Source of the DNA: Syntrophomonadaceae bacterium
Lineage (GTDB): Bacteria > Bacillota > Dethiobacteria > DTU022
Direction: 5' to 3'
DNA: 14,295 nt
Assembly: GCA_007131435.1 (NCBI GenBank)
Contig: SLQM01000047.1
Coordinates: 1-14,295 of the forward strand
The first letter of the stretch is position 1. Each line of letters starts with the position of its first letter. Below the pieces are notes generated by a model. That model made no database searches. It was given only the letters and a program-made list of their open reading frames with translations, and was not told where the DNA came from. The translations under genes were made by a program, and so were the position numbers. This document shows positions 6,723 through 13,922 of this stretch, in pieces.

Positions 6723-7709
6723 TTAGCGCAGTGAAAATCCATGCTTCAGGGGATCTGCAGGATCAATCATCAGAGTGCCCATCCCCATCAGGTAGGCCTT
6801 ACCTTTTACCTGGGGTATAACTGCCGGAAAATCTCCGACCTTGACCAGGGCGTTGATTTTGCCCTCAAACAAAGCCCCGGTAATGCTTTCATGATAAAAA
6901 ATATCATCCTCATTAATTTTTCCCAGTTGATGCAGCATAGCCATCCTGGCACATGTTCCGGTACCGCAGGGAGAGCGATCAACCATAGCATGCCCTAAAA
7001 CAACCAAGCTTTTATGTGTGTCTCCGGGAAAATCAGCTTCTTTAGCAAACAAAATATCTTCCACGCTGTTGATGTGCGGTTTTTCAGGATGGGTAAGCGG
7101 TATATTATTGTTAACATATTCCCTGATTGCCAGGCCGCAGCGTATAAAATCCTGGATATACTCTTTACTGTGTTTTAGCCCCAGCTTTTCCATTTCAACG
7201 ATGGCAAAAAAATTACCGCCAAATCCGATAGCTATTTCTACCTGATCACGTTCCAGCTCAACTAAAACATTGTTGCGGTATAGAAACGAAGGAACTCCTT
7301 GCAGGATTGCATCTCCCGCTTTACCTCCCTGCACTTCAACTTTAACTGTTACCAATCCTGCACCTGTCTCAAGCACAACATCTGTTACCGGCTCAACTGC
7401 CGGCACCAGGCCAAGCTCTACCGCTATTGTAGCAATGGCCATTGAGCCATGGCCGCACATGTTGTTGTAATAAGCACTGTCTATAAAAACTACTCCCAGG
7501 TCGGCATCGGGATGACAGGGATCAACCAAAACCGCTCCGTACATATCATCATGCCCACGCGGCTCAAGAACCACCGCTGTCCGGATATGATCATAGTGAC
7601 GCATCATGTATGCCCTTTTTTCAAGCAAGGTGCTCCCTTTAAGCTGCGGTCCCCTTAAAACAAGGCGCAGCGATTCCCCACCAACATGAGCATCAACATA
7701 CTTAATCAT
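6723..7709 (-). CDS. Proline racemase / hydroxyproline 2-epimerase family protein
   Basis: A 328-residue cofactor-independent racemase-family enzyme. The N-terminal IKYVDAHVGGE matches the family's IDxHTxGE. Both catalytic cysteines are present: Cys85 in NNMCGHGSM and Cys248 in DRSPCGTGT. Two cysteines argue for a racemase or epimerase and against the trans-3-hydroxyproline dehydratase branch, which lacks one of them. The exact substrate cannot be told from sequence. The ATG at 7709 is chosen because GGTGAG precedes it by 7 nt; a GTG at 7721 behind a GGGGG tract is possible. The longer open frame up to 7808 would overlap the permease gene and has no ribosome site. It is the last gene of the − operon, after a betaine-type transporter, which suggests action on a proline derivative such as the demethylation product of proline or hydroxyproline betaine (inference). 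Confidence 0.88.
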   Translation of the reverse strand: MIKYVDAHVGGESLRLVLRGPQLKGSTLLEKRAYMMRHYDHIRTAVVLEPRGHDDMYGAVLVDPCHPDADLGVVFIDSAYYNNMCGHGSMAIATIAVELGLVPAVEPVTDVVLETGAGLVTVKVEVQGGKAGDAILQGVPSFLYRNNVLVELERDQVEIAIGFGGNFFAIVEMEKLGLKHSKEYIQDFIRCGLAIREYVNNNIPLTHPEKPHINSVEDILFAKEADFPGDTHKSLVVLGHAMVDRSPCGTGTCARMAMLHQLGKINEDDIFYHESITGALFEGKINALVKVGDFPAVIPQVKGKAYLMGMGTLMIDPADPLKHGFSLR

Positions 7710-7758
7710 GTATTCACTCACCGGTATGCCCCCAGTAAACAGTATTTTACTTTTTAAA

Positions 7759-8409
7759 TTAATCGCTAAGGCTGTAGCGTTTCTGGATCCGGTTATCGAT
7801 AACGCCAACCATGCGCTCCAGCAATACTGTAGTTATTACAACCATCAGGATACCGGCCAGCATCATCCCGGTATTGAAGGTCCTTATTCCCTGCATGATG
7901 ATCCTGCCCATTCCCCCGGCGCCGATAAATACAGCATAGGTGGCGAGTGAAAAATTCATAACCAGGGCGGTTCTAATTCCGGCAAAAATTACAGGAAAAG
8001 CTAAGGGTATTTCTACCCTGAACAATAGCTGCAAATTGTTTGCCCCCATCCCCTTTGCCGATTCTTTCAGCATGGGATGGACCTGGGTTATACCAACACA
8101 TGAATTCCTGATTACCGGTAAAAGGCCATAAATAATTAGGGCAATCAGTGCAGGGGTACTGCCGATACCCATGATGGGAATTAAGAACCCAAATAAGGCA
8201 AGTATTGGTATCGTGTAAAGCACGGAAACAGATCCTAAAATCATATTACGCAGCTTCTCAGTCCTCGAAATGGCTATACCAACAGGTACACCGATAATTA
8301 TCGTGAAAAAAGTTGCCCACAATACCAGTGTCACATGTTCTTTTAAAACTTCGAACATCAGATCCTGCCTGTTAATAAAGTAAGCCCAGGCACTTGATAA
8401 AAGTTCCAT
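7759..8409 (-). CDS. OpuC/ProW-type quaternary amine ABC transporter permease (second copy)
   Basis: A 216-residue membrane protein with about five to six hydrophobic segments. It has the permease coupling motif KESAKGMGANNLQLLFRVEIPLAFP (EAA-like: E-x-A-K-G-M-G-A...I-P-L-A), and VLYTIPILALFGFLIPIMG, typical of OpuCB/OpuCD-class permeases. A GGAGG lies just before the ATG, within the last codons of the ATPase gene, and only 3 nt separate the two frames, so they are translationally coupled. It probably forms a heterodimeric channel with the other permease in the operon (10566-11213) for uptake of a betaine-like compound. Confidence 0.9.
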   Translation of the reverse strand: MELLSSAWAYFINRQDLMFEVLKEHVTLVLWATFFTIIIGVPVGIAISRTEKLRNMILGSVSVLYTIPILALFGFLIPIMGIGSTPALIALIIYGLLPVIRNSCVGITQVHPMLKESAKGMGANNLQLLFRVEIPLAFPVIFAGIRTALVMNFSLATYAVFIGAGGMGRIIMQGIRTFNTGMMLAGILMVVITTVLLERMVGVIDNRIQKRYSLSD

Positions 8410-8412
8410 TAT

Positions 8413-9516
8413 TTACCTCCTATCCCCAGCCACAAGGCCGGCGCAGGATCGAAACTGAACAATGCCCTTAAAACCGGATTTTTCATCAACAATAGGCAGC
8501 CACGTTCTGCCTCCCCAGAGCATCTCTTGAACTGCAAGTTTAACCGATATATCCGGGGAACTTGCCTTGGGCAGGGGAATAATTTGATCTGCTGTATAAG
8601 AGCCATCACTATTAAGGCTGCTGAGCGGAATGTAACCTTTACAGCTGTCATCCGAATCAATGATGAAAACATTTTCCCAGTCTTCAAGCTCTTCTGCCTG
8701 AAGGTCTACTTTTTGGTCATAACGGGCAGTGGGGAAATCTTTTTGCAAAACCCGGGTCACAGGTATGGTGTCAAATACTTCAAAAAGGGCCCCCTGGCCG
8801 ATAAAATTCTTTACAAACTCATCGTCAGACTTGACTATCTCCATTGGTGTGCCCAGGCATACAAGCTTACCCTGGCGCAGGATACCGATCCTGTTCCCTA
8901 CCTTGAAAGCCTCCTGCATATCGTGGGTAACGAAAACGATCGTCTTCTGAATAGATTCCTGCAGCCTTAGCAGTTCGTTCTGCAGCTGTTCGCGGGTCAG
9001 AGGGTCTACAGCGCCAAAAGGCTCATCCATTAACAAGATGTCGGGGTTGGCAGCTAAAGCACGGGCAACTCCGACCCTTTGCTGTTGGCCACCGCTTAAT
9101 TCCCGTGGATAGCGATTAAGGTAATTCAGCGGCAGGCCGACAGTTTCAATTAACTCTTCTGCCCTGTCTTTCTGCATTTTCTTTGGATGTTTGGTTAATT
9201 TGAGAACAAAAGCAATGTTCTCCTGGATTGTCAGGTGGGGCAGCAGCCCGATATACTGGATAACGTATCCAATAGAACGACGGAGCTCGACAACGTCGAG
9301 CTCCGCCACATCTGTCCCGTTAACCAGTATATTGCCGGATGAGTGAGGAATCAGCTGGTTGATCATCTTCAGGGTAGTAGTTTTACCGCAGCCAGAAGGC
9401 CCGATCATTACAAAGACTTCTCCTTTTTCAACGGTAAAACTAACTTCATCCACCACTTTATCCTGGCCGTAGAGTTTACTTACCTTTTGTAATTCAACAC
9501 TGATTTCACGGGTCAT
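8413..9516 (-). CDS. opuCA: Glycine betaine/carnitine-type ABC transporter ATP-binding protein with CBS domains
   Basis: A 367-residue ATPase. Walker A is GPSGCGKT (residues 39-46), followed by the Q-loop VIQYIGLLPH, the signature LSGGQQQR, Walker B ILLMDEPFGAVD and the H-loop THD. Residues from about 240 to the end form a CBS-type pair (VFIIDSDDSCKGYIPLSSL and TWLPIVDEKSGFKGIVQF), as in OpuA/OpuC ATPases, where this part senses ionic strength or nucleotides. The ATG at 9516 has GAGGTG at a spacing of 9 nt; GTG at 9528 and TTG at 9525 are in-frame but less well supported. It lies between the lipoprotein and the second permease in one operon. The family is clear, but a transporter co-transcribed with catabolic enzymes more likely supplies a nutrient than an osmoprotectant (inference). 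Confidence 0.92.
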   Translation of the reverse strand: MTREISVELQKVSKLYGQDKVVDEVSFTVEKGEVFVMIGPSGCGKTTTLKMINQLIPHSSGNILVNGTDVAELDVVELRRSIGYVIQYIGLLPHLTIQENIAFVLKLTKHPKKMQKDRAEELIETVGLPLNYLNRYPRELSGGQQQRVGVARALAANPDILLMDEPFGAVDPLTREQLQNELLRLQESIQKTIVFVTHDMQEAFKVGNRIGILRQGKLVCLGTPMEIVKSDDEFVKNFIGQGALFEVFDTIPVTRVLQKDFPTARYDQKVDLQAEELEDWENVFIIDSDDSCKGYIPLSSLNSDGSYTADQIIPLPKASSPDISVKLAVQEMLWGGRTWLPIVDEKSGFKGIVQFRSCAGLVAGDRR

Positions 9517-9538
9517 ACTGATCAACACCTCACATGTT

Positions 9539-10513
9539 TTAGAGAAGTCCCACTGATTCCAAGTATTCTCTTGCTACATCTTCCGGGTCTTCCATTTCAA
9601 CTTCAACCAGGTAGTTCAGTCCGGTCATTGTCTCTTCATCAATGCTGCCAAGAAGTGGTTCAAGTGCAGCTAATATAGAAGGATATTTTTCAAGAATTTC
9701 CCCGCGGACAACGTAAATAGCATCATATGGCGGGAAGAAGCTTAAGTCATCTTCCAGGATCACAAAGCCATACTCCTTAAGACGACCATCGGTTGAAAAC
9801 AGGGTGGTAATATCGCCTTCACCCTGATTTAGGGCTTCGTAGAAGAATGATGTGTCAACAATAACGCGGTTAACACCATCCATGTCGATACCATAGGTTT
9901 CTGCCAGGCCAAGATAGAGGTCAGGCCTTGTGAAAGTGGTATTGTCCCCGATAAAGGTCAGGCCTTCGATCTCTGCCATCTCGGAAAGCTTAGTTACGCC
10001 AAGTTCTTCAGCTCTTTCTGCTGTCATAGCGATGGCAAAGGTATTCTGGAAACCGATTGGGTCGAGCATTACAATCCCGAACTGCTCCATATAAGCATCG
10101 CGGGCTGCTTCAAAAATTTGCCTGCGATCTGGAATAACTTCTTCATTGCCCAAAACTACCATCCAGGCAGTACCGGTGTATTCGGGATAAATATCGATCT
10201 GGCCTTCAACCAGGGCAGGGTGTAACATTTCAGTTGGGCCCATGTTAATCTTGCTGGTATCCACCGAGTGAACGGTATACTCTTCAATCAACAGGGCAGC
10301 CATGTAGCCGAGGGTCATGTTTTCAGACCATCCTTTGGCTGCAAGCTGGACCGTGTAGGGCTCTTCTTCTACTGCAGCGTCATCATCAACAGCCGGTTCT
10401 TCATCTACAGGCTCTTCAACTGGCGGAGGTGTATCATCACCGCAGCCGGCAATCATAAATACAGCCATCATGAAAACAACTAACAGTAATGCTGTAAACT
10501 TGAAACTCTTCAT
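9539..10513 (-). CDS. opuCC: Substrate-binding lipoprotein of a quaternary-amine ABC transporter
   Basis: A 324-residue exported lipoprotein. A Lys-containing N-terminus and hydrophobic core are followed by a lipobox ending MIAGC (Cys at about residue 23). A low-complexity acidic/proline tether follows (about residues 25-52, rich in E, D, P, V), and then the OpuAC/ProX-like binding domain with NMGPTEMLHPALVEGQIDIY and the conserved PEYTGTAW. FFPPYDAIYVV near the C-terminus supplies aromatic residues of the sort that cage trimethylammonium groups. AGAGGAGGAT at 10521-10530 is a strong ribosome site. Anchored on the outer face of the membrane, it delivers ligand to the two permeases. The long acidic tether is longer than I expect for this family. 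Confidence 0.9.
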   Translation of the reverse strand: MKSFKFTALLLVVFMMAVFMIAGCGDDTPPPVEEPVDEEPAVDDDAAVEEEPYTVQLAAKGWSENMTLGYMAALLIEEYTVHSVDTSKINMGPTEMLHPALVEGQIDIYPEYTGTAWMVVLGNEEVIPDRRQIFEAARDAYMEQFGIVMLDPIGFQNTFAIAMTAERAEELGVTKLSEMAEIEGLTFIGDNTTFTRPDLYLGLAETYGIDMDGVNRVIVDTSFFYEALNQGEGDITTLFSTDGRLKEYGFVILEDDLSFFPPYDAIYVVRGEILEKYPSILAALEPLLGSIDEETMTGLNYLVEVEMEDPEDVAREYLESVGLL

Positions 10514-10554
10514 TAATGTAATCCTCCTCTTTTTTGAAAAAATGGGTTATGTTA

Positions 10555-10581
10555 AACCTGCAGCATCAGGCGCTGCTGGTT
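10555..10581 (-). repeat. Imperfect hairpin spanning the first permease's stop codon
   Basis: AACC and GCAGC (10555-10564, with one unpaired base between) face GCTGC and GGTT (10572-10581, again with one base between) around a 7-nt loop. The stem therefore has 4 + 5 bp with one mismatch. It covers the end of the first permease gene, before the 52-nt gap to the binding-protein gene. No U-run follows. A hairpin at this place could stabilise or process the message so that the binding protein is made in excess, as in other binding-protein operons. This is inference. Confidence 0.35.
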
Positions 10582-11213
10582 ACAACCTTAAGCCTGCGCT
10601 CCAACCTGCCAAGCAGGTAATCAAAGAGGAGCGCCATTATTGATACCGGTATTGTTCCAGCCAGTATCGTCCAGTTATTCATCATCGAGATGCCCTGGAA
10701 AATCAGTTCACCCAGTCCTCTTGCCCCTACCAGGGCTCCCATAACAGTGATCCCTACTGTAAGAACGGCAACCGTCCTGATGGCAGCCATGATTACCGGC
10801 AAAGCCATGGGTAGTTCCACGTTGATCAGCAGCTGGTAAGGTGTGGCCCCCATCCCCTTGGCTGCTTCCTTCGCAGCAGGATCCACACCAAGAATACCTG
10901 TGACTGTATTGCGCAGCACGGGCAGCCAGGAATAAATAACGAGTGCAGTAATGGTCGGCAGCCAGCCAAGGCCCATGAAAGGCAGCAGAAAACCGAGCAA
11001 GGCTAAGGAAGGTATGGTGTAAAGCATTCCGGCCAGGTCAATCACTACATTGCCGGCCCGGGGTTTCCGTGAGATTAATATCCCGATCGGAACAGCAGTT
11101 AAAGTGCCCAGGGCAACCCCGGCGAGAGCCATCCAGGCATGCCGGACTGTCAGGACGAAAACCATTTCCCTGATATCCCAAAAATATTGAAAAAATCCTA
11201 TAACACCCTCCAT
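10566..11213 (-). CDS. OpuC/ProW-type quaternary amine ABC transporter permease (first copy)
   Basis: A 215-residue polytopic membrane protein of the OpuCB/ProW type. The coupling segment AAKEAAKGMGATPYQLLINV...ELPMALP is an almost ideal EAA loop, and LYTIPSLALLGFLLPFMGLG matches the family's central segment. It is clearly a paralogue of the permease at 7759-8409, with the same motif order and length, as expected for a heterodimeric OpuC-like importer. The ATG is preceded by AAGGGA at short spacing. It follows the panB-like gene by 72 nt with no evident promoter, so it is most simply part of the same transcript. Confidence 0.9.
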   Translation of the reverse strand: MEGVIGFFQYFWDIREMVFVLTVRHAWMALAGVALGTLTAVPIGILISRKPRAGNVVIDLAGMLYTIPSLALLGFLLPFMGLGWLPTITALVIYSWLPVLRNTVTGILGVDPAAKEAAKGMGATPYQLLINVELPMALPVIMAAIRTVAVLTVGITVMGALVGARGLGELIFQGISMMNNWTILAGTIPVSIMALLFDYLLGRLERRLKVVTSSA

Positions 11214-11285
11214 TTTCCCTTAAGCACCACCTTTTTCTTAGCTTGTAAAACGAGTAAAGTCTTGAACCGACCACCTCCCAGGGCT

Positions 11286-12137
11286 TTACCTGAATTCTGC
11301 AAAAAGCTTTTCAAATTCATCTTCCGGCTCAATTATGTGATATACATGTTCATCTGTGGGGAAAGTCCCGTTTTTTACGTCTTCTATGTAAGCTTTAAAA
11401 GCATCAACCGTTACAGATGCGATATCGGCATATTGCTTAACAAACTTGGGAGTAAATATTTTAAACTGGCCCAGCATGTCACCGCTGATCAACAACTGCC
11501 CGTCACAGGGCCCAGCCCCGATAGAGTAGACCGGAATAGATAGTTTTTTTGCAATAAAGGCTGTTACTTCAGGCGGAACAGCTTCAACCAGCAGTGAAAA
11601 AGCTCCAGCTTCCTCTACTGCCAGGGCATCTTTAATTACCTCACGCGCATTTTTAACATCGCGACCCTGGGCCTTGAACCCTCCCAGCTGGCCTGAACTC
11701 TGCGGGGTAAGGCCGATATGACCCATAACCAGGATACCGGCCTCGGTAATTGCCTTAATCCTGCTGGCTACTCTCTGCCCGCCCTCAAGCTTAATACAAT
11801 CCACATCAGCTTCCTTGATAAAGCGCACGGCATTTTTCACCGCATCACTATCAGTAGTCTGGTATGAGCCAAAGGGCATATCGCCGATCACCCAGGTATT
11901 TGGCGCTCCGCGCCGCACTGACTGGCAGTGAGCCAGGCAATCTTCCATGGTCACAGGTATAGTGCTGTTATAGCCCATAACCAGCATGCCCAGTGAATCA
12001 CCGACCAGGAGCATATCCATGCCGGCCTGCTCGCCAAAAAGCGCTGTTGGGTAATCGTAAGCTGTAATCCAGGCAACCTGCTCGCCCTTCTTTTTCATTT
12101 CTATAAAATCAAGCACAGTTTTCTTCTTTTTCATCAT
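11286..12137 (-). CDS. panB: PanB: 3-methyl-2-oxobutanoate (ketopantoate) hydroxymethyltransferase family
   Basis: A protein of 283 residues (282 if it starts at the second ATG, 12134, which is better spaced from GAGGG). PanB transfers a C1 unit from 5,10-methylene-tetrahydrofolate to 2-oxoisovalerate in pantothenate synthesis. Nearly all family hallmarks are present: LLVGDSLGM with metal-binding Asp47, RRGAPNTWVIGDMPFGSY with Asp86, CIKLEGG with Lys116, VMGHIGLTPQS with His140, and VEAVPPE with the catalytic Glu185. It lies 24 nt after the MttB-family gene and has no panC or panD beside it. In a demethylation operon behind an attenuator, a duty other than housekeeping pantothenate synthesis is possible, such as C1 transfer to another 2-oxo acid. 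The sequence gives no hint that the active site has changed. Confidence 0.93.
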   Translation of the reverse strand: MMKKKKTVLDFIEMKKKGEQVAWITAYDYPTALFGEQAGMDMLLVGDSLGMLVMGYNSTIPVTMEDCLAHCQSVRRGAPNTWVIGDMPFGSYQTTDSDAVKNAVRFIKEADVDCIKLEGGQRVASRIKAITEAGILVMGHIGLTPQSSGQLGGFKAQGRDVKNAREVIKDALAVEEAGAFSLLVEAVPPEVTAFIAKKLSIPVYSIGAGPCDGQLLISGDMLGQFKIFTPKFVKQYADIASVTVDAFKAYIEDVKNGTFPTDEHVYHIIEPEDEFEKLFAEFR

Positions 12138-12161
12138 TAACCCTCAATTCTAATCTTGTTT

Positions 12162-13634
12162 TTAAGCAACCCTTCCGTCTTCAGCCAGTTCAATGATCCG
12201 CTTCAGTTCATTTGCTGTTAAACTGTCAAGCGGTTCAGGTTGATGTTCGGCTAATAGCTGCCTGGTCTTTTCAATTAAACGATCCTCATAGGTTAACTTA
12301 CCCCCGGCTTCCCAGGCAGGATATCTTTCCCTGCTAAAAAGGCGCGGGTCCCAGAATGCAGTTTTAAAGTTGAGAAAAGTATGATCCTCCTGCAGGAAAT
12401 GCCCACCGGGGCCTACCGCATCTATCACATCTACAGCCAGGGTTTCATCATCCACCCTGATACCGGCAATAATCTTACGCACGTAACTGATAATTTCATC
12501 ACCCATCACCAGGCCCTGCAGCGATGCTGACATTCCTGACTCAAGAAAACCGACGTCATGGATCAGGTTTGCCCCGCTAAGCGCGGCGCTGTAAATTGAC
12601 AATGAATATTCAATGGCCGACTGCATGTCAAGCACCTTTGAATCACTGGCCCCTGCCGTACTGAACATGGGCAGGCCAAGGTGCTGGACCAGCTCGGAAT
12701 AGCCGGCATGCATCAGGCAAAAATCCGGAGAAGATGCATAGCAGTGAATCATGGTTCGCATATCCATGTTAGTAACAACCCCACCGGCAATGAAGGGAGC
12801 ACCCGGGTTTTTCAGCTGGTGAATAACAAGCCCTGCCAGGCAGTCAGAAGCAGCCATCACGATTACCCCGGCCAGTGAAGCAGGCGCCGTGGCATTTCCC
12901 TGCACACCGGGTGTATAGATAATCGGCAGCTCTTTTGCAGCCATGTAGAGAAGTTTATCTAAAGCTTCTTTCGGGTGCTTGAGAGGGGTGGCTGGCTCCG
13001 TATACAAAACAAAGAAGGGGTTATCACGCAGCCCTACTTCGCTGCCCGCAACAGCCTCGAAGATTGCTGCAATTGCCATGTTGTTCTCCACATTATAAGC
13101 CCAGGTGACAATCGGCTTAACTGTATTTTCAAGCATGGCATGAACTTCGTGAACATCAGCCAGGACAGGGGTTACATCAGAAATGCAGGCCAACGACATA
13201 CAAAAATCCATGCTCGGCAGGACGTCCACCAGACTGGCAACATTGCACACATCCTGCCTCGTAACCTTACGCCTTTCACCGCTATCCAGGTCAATAAAGT
13301 TCGGGGTAGTAGGACCTGGTCCGAAGTAACTGTTTCTACCTTCCAGGAACAGCCTTCTCTTCCCGTTACGGTCTGCAAGTGCTATCCGCGAAGGTGCACT
13401 GGCCACCGCTTTTTCAACCAGGCGCGAGGGAATCCATACCCTTTCACCATCTACCCGGCAGCCGGCACTTTTTAAAAGATTTAACGCTTCTTCGTTATAT
13501 ACCTTGGTACCTGTTCTTTCTAATACTTCTAATATGGCACTGTAAACTCTATTGCACTGACTTTTAGAGAATACAGAAAAATTGATAGAACTATTGTCCA
13601 GTTGATTGCTGGTGCTGCATTTATCCCAATACAC
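12162..13634 (-). CDS. MttB-superfamily (non-pyrrolysine) corrinoid-dependent methyltransferase
   Basis: A 490-residue protein of the trimethylamine methyltransferase (COG5598) superfamily. Recognisable segments include ILEVLERTGTKVYNEEALNL near the N-terminus, SYFGPGPTTPNFID, EPATPLKHPKEALDKLL, GGVVTNMDMRT, and the AGASDSKVLDMQSAIEYS region, where archaeal MttB carries pyrrolysine. The C-terminal part reads DAVGPGGHFLQEDHTFLNFKT. No in-frame TAG occurs, so it belongs to the non-Pyl group whose characterised members demethylate glycine betaine, proline betaine, carnitine or butyrobetaine and pass the methyl to a corrinoid protein. No corrinoid protein or second methyltransferase is in the window, so partners must lie elsewhere. 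The start is GTG at 13634 with AAGGAGG (13642-13648) 7 nt away. It is the first gene of the − operon, behind the attenuator. The substrate is undetermined. Confidence 0.9.
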   Translation of the reverse strand: MYWDKCSTSNQLDNSSINFSVFSKSQCNRVYSAILEVLERTGTKVYNEEALNLLKSAGCRVDGERVWIPSRLVEKAVASAPSRIALADRNGKRRLFLEGRNSYFGPGPTTPNFIDLDSGERRKVTRQDVCNVASLVDVLPSMDFCMSLACISDVTPVLADVHEVHAMLENTVKPIVTWAYNVENNMAIAAIFEAVAGSEVGLRDNPFFVLYTEPATPLKHPKEALDKLLYMAAKELPIIYTPGVQGNATAPASLAGVIVMAASDCLAGLVIHQLKNPGAPFIAGGVVTNMDMRTMIHCYASSPDFCLMHAGYSELVQHLGLPMFSTAGASDSKVLDMQSAIEYSLSIYSAALSGANLIHDVGFLESGMSASLQGLVMGDEIISYVRKIIAGIRVDDETLAVDVIDAVGPGGHFLQEDHTFLNFKTAFWDPRLFSRERYPAWEAGGKLTYEDRLIEKTRQLLAEHQPEPLDSLTANELKRIIELAEDGRVA

Positions 13635-13719
13635 AGGTAAGCCTCCTTAAGCATTTAAACCAATCAGGATCTCAGCTATTTGCAAATTACAAAAAAGAAG
13701 CAGATAGAACAAAACCTAT

Positions 13720-13762
13720 AAAAAAGAGAAAAGCACACTTCCACACGGAAATTACTTTTCTC
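13720..13762 (-). terminator. Rho-independent terminator inside leader B
   Basis: The stem GAGAAAAG/CTTTTCTC, a small internal loop, a 6-bp inner stem and a GTGT tetraloop are followed by six U residues on the − strand. It lies between the promoter and the MttB-family gene, about 85 nt before the start codon, so read-through must be regulated for the operon to be expressed. Confidence 0.83.
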
Positions 13763-13778
13763 TAGTCACTAGTAATTT
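13720..13778 (-). promoter_or_regulatory. Leader attenuator copy B: twin of the leader before the SDR operon
   Basis: Read on the − strand this is the same module as at 1039-1097. The first arm AAATTACT (13778-13771) pairs with AGTAATTT (13756-13749). The terminator pairs GAGAAAAG (13762-13755) with CTTTTCTC (13733-13726), has the same inner stem ATTTCC/GGAAGT, a GTGT tetraloop where copy A has TAGG, and T6 at 13725-13720. From AATTACT to CTTTTCTC both copies are exactly 52 nt, with 46 identical positions; three of the six differences fall in the tetraloop. Conservation is thus concentrated in the bases needed for both folds and in the AGTGA...AGAGAAA loop, which is a candidate protein-binding site. 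Confidence 0.85.
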
Positions 13779-13787
13779 ATCACCTCC

Positions 13788-13816
13788 AGTATAAAGTTTT
13801 CGATACGCTTTGTCAA
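13788..13816 (-). promoter_or_regulatory. Sigma-A promoter of the MttB/PanB/transporter/racemase operon
   Basis: On the − strand TTGACA (13816-13811) and TATACT (13793-13788) are separated by 17 nt, one mismatch from consensus overall. The spacing from the −10 box to the first arm of the leader hairpin is almost the same as in the opposite operon, so transcripts from both promoters begin just before that arm. Confidence 0.83.
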
Positions 13817-13862
13817 CTTTTTTAATTGCCCAAATAATCTGCTTACAGGCTGATCTTTTCAG

Positions 13863-13922
13863 CTATCCTTCGCGCAAATAGCGGTTCAGTTCATCCACAT
13901 CTTTACCATCCAAACCGAGGTA
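13863..13922 (-). CDS. C-terminal ~20 codons of an unrecognised gene, cut at a junction
   Basis: The − strand frame ending in TAG at 13865-13863 encodes EYLGLDGKDVDELNRYLREG, which reads like a natural protein end (acidic/amphipathic, no odd codons). Upstream of about 13922 the same frame runs antisense through ptsI sequence and is then only a shadow. The gene is therefore probably truncated here. I do not recognise the family. The G+C of this piece matches the operons to its left and not the ptsI part. Confidence 0.4.
   Translation of the reverse strand, partial: YLGLDGKDVDELNRYLREG

Larger units (their letters stand above)
13635..13862. other. Intergenic control region of the − operon
   Basis: This 228-nt gap holds the GTG ribosome site, about 70 nt of untranslated leader with no gene I can support, the attenuator and promoter listed separately, and ~45 nt after the stop of the truncated − strand gene at 13863. 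T-rich stretches near 13817-13824 could end transcription from the right, but no stable stem precedes them. Confidence 0.6.

Noticed and set aside
7710..7808. A longer N-terminal extension of the racemase open frame up to 7808
   Set aside because: It overlaps the permease gene, adds 33 residues not expected in the family, and has no ribosome site. The ATG at 7709 puts the family motif at the N-terminus.
8409..8970. Overlapping frames opposite or alternative to the CBS region of the ATPase gene (for example 8527-8970 + and 8409-8687 −)
   Set aside because: The ATPase frame continues through this region with CBS-like sequence and ends next to the permease ribosome site, so the others are shadows.
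12162..13634. A pyrrolysine (amber read-through) methyltransferase
   Set aside because: No in-frame TAG interrupts the 490-codon frame, and the MttB-like segment around the usual amber position is read with ordinary codons.
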